NCBI GenBank assembly: GCA_007115705.1
Contig: QXEO01002087.1
Location: 558,001 to 622,000, forward strand
DNA length: 64,000 nt
Reading direction: 5' to 3'
Origin: Dactylis glomerata
Lineage: Eukaryota > Streptophyta > Magnoliopsida > Poales > Poaceae
Shown one piece after another: positions 57,551-64,000 of this stretch (the stretch's first letter is position 1; every line of letters starts with the position of its first letter). The notes beneath the pieces were generated by a model. The model did not search any database and was not told the DNA's origin. It saw only the letters and a list, made by a program, of their open reading frames with translations. The position numbers and the translations under genes were made by a program.

Positions 57551-58488
57551 AGCACGTATTATCGGGCCCCCGTGCTAAAGCAAGGCCCGTAAACATATTT
57601 TACAGTAGGAGTTAAATTCTGCACACAGCAGACGATAATACCAAAGAGACAAAACAAGAAGAGGAGACTGTGGTCGCATGATATGAAAACCTCGTCTTGG
57701 ACTCGGGGGCTTGCAAACAGTAGACGTTAACAGGAGGAAGAAGAACTGAACTTTGAGCCTATGCTTGGTTACAGGTATCCAAACATAGCCTCGGGGGCTA
57801 CTCCCATCGGGAGCGCTGAGCGCGCACCCGATAGAGGATGAGACAATCAATAGTGCAGATGAAGAAAGATTGTCATACAAACTTCGACAACATAGTCGAC
57901 GAAATATAAAGAGATTACTCCCATCGGGAGCGAAGAAGTTAATTTAAAGTCCGAAATTCTTTGATTTTATCAGTCAAAAACTTGGCTGCGACATAAGATT
58001 CTCGAGTTGCGTTATCGCAACGAAACTCGAATGCCGTGATTTATCACGAAGGTAAGACCCCGGGATCCGTTCTGTGTGGCCTGGTATACGCACATGGATG
58101 CGCTCTGCTAGTATGTATCCGTGTCTACGACGCGAAGAAAATCCTGGTGGACGCACTGGGTACCCTGAGAATCACTGGGATTCATTCTTTGTAAGTCCTA
58201 AATGCGGCAAAAGAGTGGGTTTGACCGGTATCCCGAATTCAAGTCCAAGGGGATTGAATTTGAAGTAGGTGACAAGTATCTGTTCCGGCAGTTAACTGAC
58301 CTCTTGATCCGTCAGAGTTGTCAGGCTTGTTCATCAAAACCCCTTGCGAAAGAATATCATGAAAATAAGTCGAAAGACCAAGTCGAAGATTTGAAGATAA
58401 GAAGAAGTCGAAGAAATGATCAAGTCAAAGATTTAAAGATTAGAGATTCAACCCGAATCTGCAATTCTGTTAGAATCTCAGGGGCTAC
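57551..58488. other. 3' untranslated region of the Tat-like element
   Basis: No sense ORF. CTCCCATCGGGAGCG occurs twice (near 57801 and 57916). Ends in the purine-rich tract before the 3' LTR. Confidence 0.55.
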
Positions 58489-58823
58489 TGACAAGGGTAT
58501 AGTTAATAGAGCCCGTTAGTTGAGCACCCCTAAGGCCCGTATAGCTAGGCCCAATTGTAATAATAGTCGAATACGAGTTCCTACCGTATGTCGATATTGT
58601 AATCTGTGTCGGACCCTACCCTATCCTCGAGACCTGGCCACCTATATAAAGGGGCCAGGAGGGGACGGTGTAGGGCAGATTGAAAGCAAGCCAAGTTGAA
58701 CACCCAAGTTTACTTTCGACGCATACCTATTTCGACTAACTTTACCTTCGAGTTCATCCGACGCCCTATCTCCCCGATCCTAAGTCCTTCATCTAGGACA
58801 TTTGTTGAGTTAACCCCTCGTCA
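58489..58823 (+). repeat. 3' LTR of the Tat-like element
   Basis: 335 bp; differs from the 5' LTR at about four sites by eye. Confidence 0.9.
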
Positions 58824-59571
58824 ACGACCATGATGCATTGTCGAGCCGCGGCACGCGCCGTAGCCGCAAGCCTCCCTCCACGCCACCGTCAGCGGCTCGC
58901 CCACCTTCGGCGCTCCTGTGCCAACTGCCTCCTGCGCCCCGATCGCAAGATTATGTGGGGCGGGGGGGGGCGCGAGGCCAACGGCAGCGCGACCGCCGCT
59001 ACATGCGCTCGAGGAGTGCGAGCAGCTCTGGGCGGCCAACCAGGGCGTCGACCAACACGACGTCGGCCTCCCCCATGGCTGGCACCTCAACCGTGCCAGG
59101 GTATCGGTTCCGCTGCTACCGTCGGCGGGGCCAAAGCTGGATGCGGAGGTACGCCGCCGCTTCCGGAATCTCCCCGAGGCGCTCCGGAACGACCACATGT
59201 ACCGGAACCGCCAGTTCTGGTACGACTTCCTCGCCTGGGAGCACACCGCCCGCCACGCGTCCACCTTCCATGACGACTACCAGCCGTGGGAGGCCTACAC
59301 GGTCGATGAGTTCCCCCTCCCCCCCCCCGACAAGGACAACGAGGACTACCACGTCATCAAGGAGGAGGCCGACGAGGCCATGGAGGACACCGCCTCCGCC
59401 ATGAGGCGGGGATGTACCACCGGGGATCTACCCTCGGAGTACCAGGCAGTCATGGCCGGCGGCTACGACGAGGAGGCCCTCCTTCAACAGGTCTTGGAGG
59501 CGTCCAAGGCCAACAAGAACAAGGCCTACCCGGCTACAACGGCTGCATTGCAATCACAGGCATGGTGGTAG

Positions 59572-60601
59572 AGCACTGGCATCGCTGCCACCTCCACCGC
59601 CACTCCCGCGCGCTGCACTGGCGGCGTGATCACCCGCACAGAGTGGTCATCAACCGCCGCCGCAGCCCCATCCAGAGGTTATCGTCGACCTCGTCTCCGA
59701 CGACGACGAGTAGCTGGCGGCGGCACAGCCGCTGACGGTGGCAGAGCTGTTGGCGTCGTAGTTATTAGGTTTTTTAATAAAAAATCCCAGTGTAAATTTC
59801 GTTTAAATCAATGCAAGTATAGTTCAGTTCGCGCCTATTTTCATTTGCTTTGAATTTGAAACGACTAAAAAAGGCAGCGCGGATAGGATGCGTCGGTCTG
59901 CTGCGCGCGCCAGTCAAGTGGGTCGAACCGTGGCCCATTTTCTATCTAAGTCATGATGCAAATAAACCAGAAGGAACCGTTTGCATCGCGGTTTGCGTCG
60001 GCCCGCTTAAGATATGAGGAGGATCCACTGTCAACTCTCAAACCGCGCGAATGACTCAATCACACTGGCCCGGTGCTTGTGCGATGGAGGTTGCTTAGCT
60101 GTGCTGACATGCCTGCGCGAGTGCGCGCGGAGACCGATCAACCGGCCTGGCCGGTGCTTCTGCACAGATCCGCGATGTCCAACAGGGATTTGGCCGCCCC
60201 AACATGCTGCACGCGTGGACGCGCCCATCGACGCAAGCAAAGTCGTCCCTGCCCTCGGCCTTCGCTCCAAGTAATACCCGCCTTCTCCGAGTAGCCAGTC
60301 AGTGCAACAGTATTAAACTCACTGTAACACGAAGCATCATATGGCATCAACCATGTGTTGTCCTCGTCACTCGTCACGTTCGTTCGCCCATTGTTTTACC
60401 CAGTTCGGTTTTACCGGTATCACGCTGAGCGTTTCGATGCACGTGATCCTTCACCTAGGGAGGAAATTTGTAGTATATGCTTTGATATACCCGTAGTCAT
60501 GTTACAATTGGCAGTGGACGGCCGGCGCCAGCTAGCGGTGGGTCGTTAGTAGCTGTAAGCTGCAGTGCAGGTTGTTTATCAAAAATAAGCGCGCTAATAT
60601 T
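59572..60601. other. No gene recognised
   Basis: 3' flank of the split ORF, including a GCGTCGGCCCGC motif near 59995 that may be the damaged far end of its carrier element, then mixed sequence. Confidence 0.35.
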
Positions 60602-60603
60602 TA

Positions 60604-60759
60604 CTCCCTCCGTTTATAAATATAAGATGTTTTAGATTTGAGAAGTAAATGTATCTAAACAAATTTTAGTGTATATTCGAGTGAACCTACACACCAAAAG
60701 ATGTCTAGATACATTTGCTTCACAAAGCTAAAACATCTTATATTTATAAACGGAGGGAG
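60604..60759. mobile_element. Stowaway MITE
   Basis: 156 bp. CTCCCTCCGTTTATAAATA at the left and a close complement at the right, long inverted arms (AAGATGTTTTAG / CTAAAACATCTT), TA target duplication (60602-60603, 60760-60761). Confidence 0.92.
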
Positions 60760-60794
60760 TAGATGTGAAGGAGCAGTACTGAGTGTAATTACGT

Positions 60795-60978
60795 ATTGCA
60801 TCCGCATTGGCATTCTAGATGGTAACTTGGCCTCCACATCGGTTGATTAGAGCATCTTCACAGGAGAGTGGATATCTGGAGCTCGAGCTCCATGGATCCC
60901 AAAATTACCGCATTGCATCCGTATTGGCACTCTATCTGGTAACTTGGTCTCCACATCGGTTGATTAGAGCATCTTCAC
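60795..60978 (+). repeat. Direct duplication, about 67 bp, 117 bp apart
   Basis: 60795-60862 and 60912-60978 match closely (both end GATTAGAGCATCTTCAC). Cause unknown. Confidence 0.75.
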
Positions 60979-61480
60979 CGGCGTCACAATAACACCTAAT
61001 AGGGTTGTTTAGCGTTGTCATCGAAATGGGCTCCTAGTTGCATGCCCTCTAATCTGGCAGCGCCACCAGCGGCTCAATGGACGCGGCTTGCCTGCGGCAT
61101 CGCTATGCGACGATCCGTGCGACCGCAAGAGTGGACGGCATCCAGGGGCACACCCTCCGTGTGGCTTTAAGCCAAAAAAAAATCCCACAAATACGGCTAA
61201 GCCCCGTCCGGCCGTACCCGAGTGTGTATGGAATACCAATTGCTTCTCCTTCCCTTTTCCCTTCCTTATCCGATTCCTGTCTGAACAGTAGCTACACCAT
61301 GCACTGAAGAGCGCCGTCCGGTGAGATCCCTGGCTGTGCTCTAGCTCGTCCGGCCTCTAGCCGCAGCTGGTCGACGGACCTCGCTGCTCTGCTGCCTCGG
61401 GTCAAAGCTGCAGAGAATCAACCTGACGAGGGCGACCGCGCGCGGCCCTGTTCCTCCGGCGCCGGCTCACAAGCGGCGCC
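60979..61480. other. No gene recognised
   Basis: GC-rich in the second half; leads into the minisatellite. Confidence 0.35.
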
Positions 61481-61850
61481 GACGGCGGGTGGCTACCACG
61501 GCCAGGCAGTGCCTCCCCCAACTCCTCGGCACGACAGTGGGTGGCTACCAGGGCCAGGGAGGGAGCGCCTCGCCCACCTTCTCGGCGCGACGGCGGGTGG
61601 CCGCCACGTCCAGGCACGACCTCGCCCACCTCGGCGGCGCGACGGCGGGTGGCCTCCATGGCTCGGCAGCACCACGCCGAACTCCCTGGCGCGACAGCGG
61701 GTGGCCACTAGGGCCAGGCAGCGCCTCCCCCACCTCCTCGGCGCAACGGTGGGTGGCCGCCATGGCCAGGCATCACCTGGCCCACCTCCTTGGCGCGACG
61801 GCGGGTGGCCGCCACGGCTAGGTGGCGCCTCGCCCACCTCGTCGGTGCTG
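61481..61850 (+). repeat. 52-bp GC-rich minisatellite, about 7 copies
   Basis: The anchor GACGGCGGGTGGC (with variants) starts at 61481, 61533, 61589, 61641, 61693, 61745 and 61797; spacing is 52 bp except one of 56. Long open frames across it on both strands are by-products of the repeat, since 52 is not a multiple of three. Confidence 0.9.
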
Positions 61851-62334
61851 CTGCTTTATTTGGTTGTGCTTGGTCATGTGCACGTATGTCTTGGATGCCT
61901 TCAAATTTTATTTGGACTATCATTCTTGATTTTGTTGTGCTTGATCTCAGATACATAAACATGGTTTTGTAGGATATTACTTGCAATGAATATTAGGACT
62001 ATCATTCTTGAGTCGAGGACTAGAGCTACTGACTTGGCATTTTTTACATCCATAAGGTTACAGACTACAGCCAGACAAGGTTCCATACAATATATGAAAT
62101 CCTTCAATATATTGCTTCTCAGCCGCAGACTCAAAGATCTCATTCTCATGTACTTCTAGATCATTCAAGTTTGCTTGGTAGACATTTCGTACTGCTATCA
62201 TGTCCGTTTTAGTGAAAAATCTAGTCAATATTTTTCGATTACACAATTTCATAAAGAGATGCAAAAGAATATCATGGCAACAATATGTGTAGTCTGGCAA
62301 CTTAGAAGTAAAAAAAAATCCATATAGCAAAATT

Positions 62335-63885
62335 TTATGCTGGCTTCTGTTGATGGAGAAAGGCATGGTTTTGTCCTGTCACCGAGCTAGAGGTTCCAAT
62401 GCCATTGTTCTCTTGGAGTGAGGGATTCAGAGCATAGTTCTGTTGTGGTAAATACGAATACATGTGATTTGTCGGATGGCCCTGTACATCGAAAGGTTAA
62501 AGTTAAATTTTATCGAAATTTGAAAATTGGAAAACATGAAAGTGTGAACTGCTTATACCACTAGTGTATCATAGGGTTGAAATCCTGCCAGCAGTTCTTG
62601 TGGATGTAGTGACATTGGGTTGGTATTACGAAGTGATGGAGTCATTGTAGCATTTAGCAGTGTGTTGTAGTGTAATTGATATGCAGCCATTTGATTTGCA
62701 AAGAACTCTAAATGACCCTGTCAAATATGATATCAAAATGTCAGTACAGGTAAAGGTTTTATAAGAAACAAACTACAAATTTATACCGTTGAAGTGGCAT
62801 GCGGCTGTACTTGTGCAGTATCATCCTTGTTCTTTTTCTTCTTTGAAGTTGCTTTCTCAAAGCCACCAACGGGTCTTCTTGATCCTTTGGTAGTCTTCTC
62901 CTTGACCTTGATACCTTTTGGTTGGCTAGTCGCATGATTATGTTTTGAAATTCTACTAGAGTCGATCTTCAATCCTGCCACATGAGTACAAGATGTACCT
63001 TCTGTAGTACATTTGTTACTCAATTCGGGATCGACTCTTATTTTCAAACATTTCTCCACATCTTGTGCTAATTTCTCTGCACAGTTAGCAGCCATATCAT
63101 ATGATTCATCAGATTCAGCGGCACGAGCAGCTATTTTCATAAACATTTTGCATAAATCCGTGTAGTGATTAGACATTCTTGCTTTTGGATCCTCATGTTG
63201 GTTGCGTTTGCCTTTTATCTCCAGAACTTTTGCATCAATTGTCCATCTTTTTAAGATATATTCTTCAGGGATATGCTTGATATTATTAATATCAAGTACC
63301 TTTAAGCAATGAGAGCAAAGTATTCCAGCAAATTCAAACTTCTTGCAAATTCAAATTTTACTATGTAAACCTTCTCCGCATCACTTTCATCGGAAAGGAA
63401 TGTGTCATAGTTTAGGGTCTGAAGCACTTGCTCTTGAAACAACTTGAATATTGATGGAGTATATGTGGTTACAGCTTGTCTTAACATATAGCTAGCTTCT
63501 GCCTTTAGCTTGGGACTAGTCTGTGTTGCCTTGAAGTCACACCTCACCTCTTCAAATCTTTTATCTGCCACTAGCCGCTCGAAATGATGGAAAAAAGTAA
63601 GCATGTCATATTTAACACTGATGTACCTCTTCAATTCATTGTTCATGCTTTCACTTCTTTGGGTAGTGGTCATTTGGGCACAAAACGTATTTTTGCCATA
63701 CACAAGTGCCCAATGCTCCCTTTTATCGAACCACCTTTGAAGCCAGTCATTCTCACGTTGTCCATACTTGTCAAGCATTCCATTCCATGCACTTATAAAT
63801 TCATCTTCCTCCTCTATATCATAGATATAATGCTGAAAATCAACATTGAACTTCTTATAATCTTTAACGACTCCACCGAGGTGCT
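62335..63885 (-). pseudogene. FAR1/FHY3-type (MULE-derived) gene, 5' truncated
   Basis: Minus strand. A large exon from 63885 reads HLGGVVKDYKKFNVDFQHYI, then YGKNTFCAQMTTTQRSESMN and other blocks typical of FAR1-related sequences downstream of the MULE transposase domain. Near 63340 the frame breaks at a doubled TTTGAATTTGC. On the far side the SWIM zinc-finger end follows (KKFEFAGILCSHCLKVLD), but the expected CXC half of the finger is missing. The exon continues to 62787. Two further exons, 62559-62717 and 62335-62481, have good GT-AG borders and finish the glutamine/asparagine-rich tail. The N-terminus, with the FAR1 domain and the transposase core, is lost because an LTR fragment is joined at 63886. 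Confidence 0.85.
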
Positions 63886-64000
63886 TAACGAAACAATAGG
63901 CAAATGGTGTAAAAACAAGCATGGAGCATCAAAAATTATAGATACGTTGGAGACGTATCAAGCATCCCCAAGCTTAACTCCTGCTCGTCCTCGAGTAGGT
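63886..64000 (-). mobile_element. LTR end and start of interior of another element of the copy 1/2 family
   Basis: 63886-63960 equals the last 75 bp of the copy 1 and copy 2 LTRs. It is followed by the purine-tract region AGCATCCCCAAGCTTAACT, exactly as after 5901 and 13747. The element continues beyond the window. The outer roughly 1.5 kb of its LTR is missing. Confidence 0.9.

Larger units (their letters stand above)
51765..58823 (+). mobile_element. Gypsy retrotransposon, Tat-like, defective
   Basis: LTRs 51765-52099 and 58489-58823 (335 bp each, four differences by eye, about 1.2 percent). Target duplication ACGAC is exact (51760-51764, 58824-58828). A primer site TGGCGCCGACCGTGGGG starts at 52102. 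A purine-rich stretch CTCAGGGGCTAC precedes the 3' LTR. Gag, protease, reverse transcriptase, RNase H and a second archaeal-type RNase H are present in one frame with stops. The second RNase H and the antisense ORF before the 3' LTR are marks of the Tat lineage. The integrase core is missing. Confidence 0.92.
51726..59571 (+). pseudogene. Uncharacterised grass ORF split by a gypsy element
   Basis: A frame opens with MKMPSWLKKTKND at 51726-51764. It is interrupted by the element 51765-58823 and continues at 58829 after the duplicated ACGAC. Near the G run at 58957-58969 the sensible reading switches frame. From there the segment reads WAANQGVDQHDVGLPHGWHL, RRRFRNLPEALRNDHMYRNR, FWYDFLAWEHTARHA and an acidic DNEDYHVIKEEADEAMED, ending at 59569-59571. 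I recognise this only as a repetitive hypothetical family common in grass genomes, probably carried by a DNA transposon. The upstream AGGGCATCTCCAATG near 51306 is a common start of such elements. Function unknown. Confidence 0.5.

Noticed and set aside
61402..61986. Several 70-150 residue frames on both strands
   Set aside because: All are generated by the 52-bp minisatellite; no codon bias or family similarity.
62058..62366. 102-residue minus-strand frame
   Set aside because: Overlaps the 3' end of the FAR1-like gene in another frame and continues into its 3' flank; no family similarity.

Overview
ORGANISM. This is nuclear DNA of a grass, very probably of the wheat/barley tribe (Triticeae). 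It has spliceosomal GT-AG introns, grass-type Stowaway MITEs beginning CTCCCTCC, CACTA elements with dense subterminal repeats, a Helitron, and several LTR retrotransposons inserted into each other. No bacterial, organellar or CRISPR features are seen. The assignment rests on recognising element families and plant genes by eye; no database search was possible. LAYOUT. 1-920: retrotransposon LTR fragment. 921-20174: segment bounded by a 74-bp inverted repeat, carrying a frameshifted F-box/DUF295 gene (minus strand) and a B3-domain gene (plus strand). The B3 gene is split by two full-length non-autonomous LTR retrotransposons of one family: 4211-11703 (target duplication CCATG, which contains the start codon) and 12155-19068 (target duplication CTACA, inside the B3 domain). 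20200-20762: further LTR fragment. 22303-29812: CACTA transposon (target duplication GTT) with a decayed ORF2, a 343-bp tandem repeat and a nested Helitron (25604-29508). 30799-37212: second CACTA transposon (target duplication GAG) with a TNP2 transposase and a ULP1-protease-like ORF, both damaged. 37744-38104: small gene for a secreted defensin-like peptide. 40804-41184: polyadenylated retroposon. 41888-42177: two Stowaway MITEs. 42903-47414: ten-exon gene for phosphomevalonate kinase, the only clearly intact housekeeping gene. 47785-48003: near-perfect foldback element 371 bp upstream of that gene's start codon. 49059-49621: truncated LINE. 51765-58823: Tat-type gypsy retrotransposon inside an uncharacterised grass ORF. 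Its gag-pol frame has six in-frame stops, its integrase is deleted, and it carries an antisense AT-hook ORF with its own TATA box. 60604-60759: Stowaway. 61481-61850: 52-bp minisatellite. 62335-63885: FAR1/MULE-type gene truncated by a fused LTR piece that runs to the end of the window. HOW IT FITS TOGETHER. Only two loci look functional: the phosphomevalonate kinase (mevalonate pathway, isoprenoid precursors) and the defensin-like peptide (secreted, cysteine-rich). The F-box, B3 and FAR1 genes are broken. The rest is mobile DNA, and the nesting order can be read from exact target-site duplications. By-eye LTR comparison puts the three full-length LTR elements at about 1.2-1.4 percent divergence, so they inserted at broadly similar, recent times.
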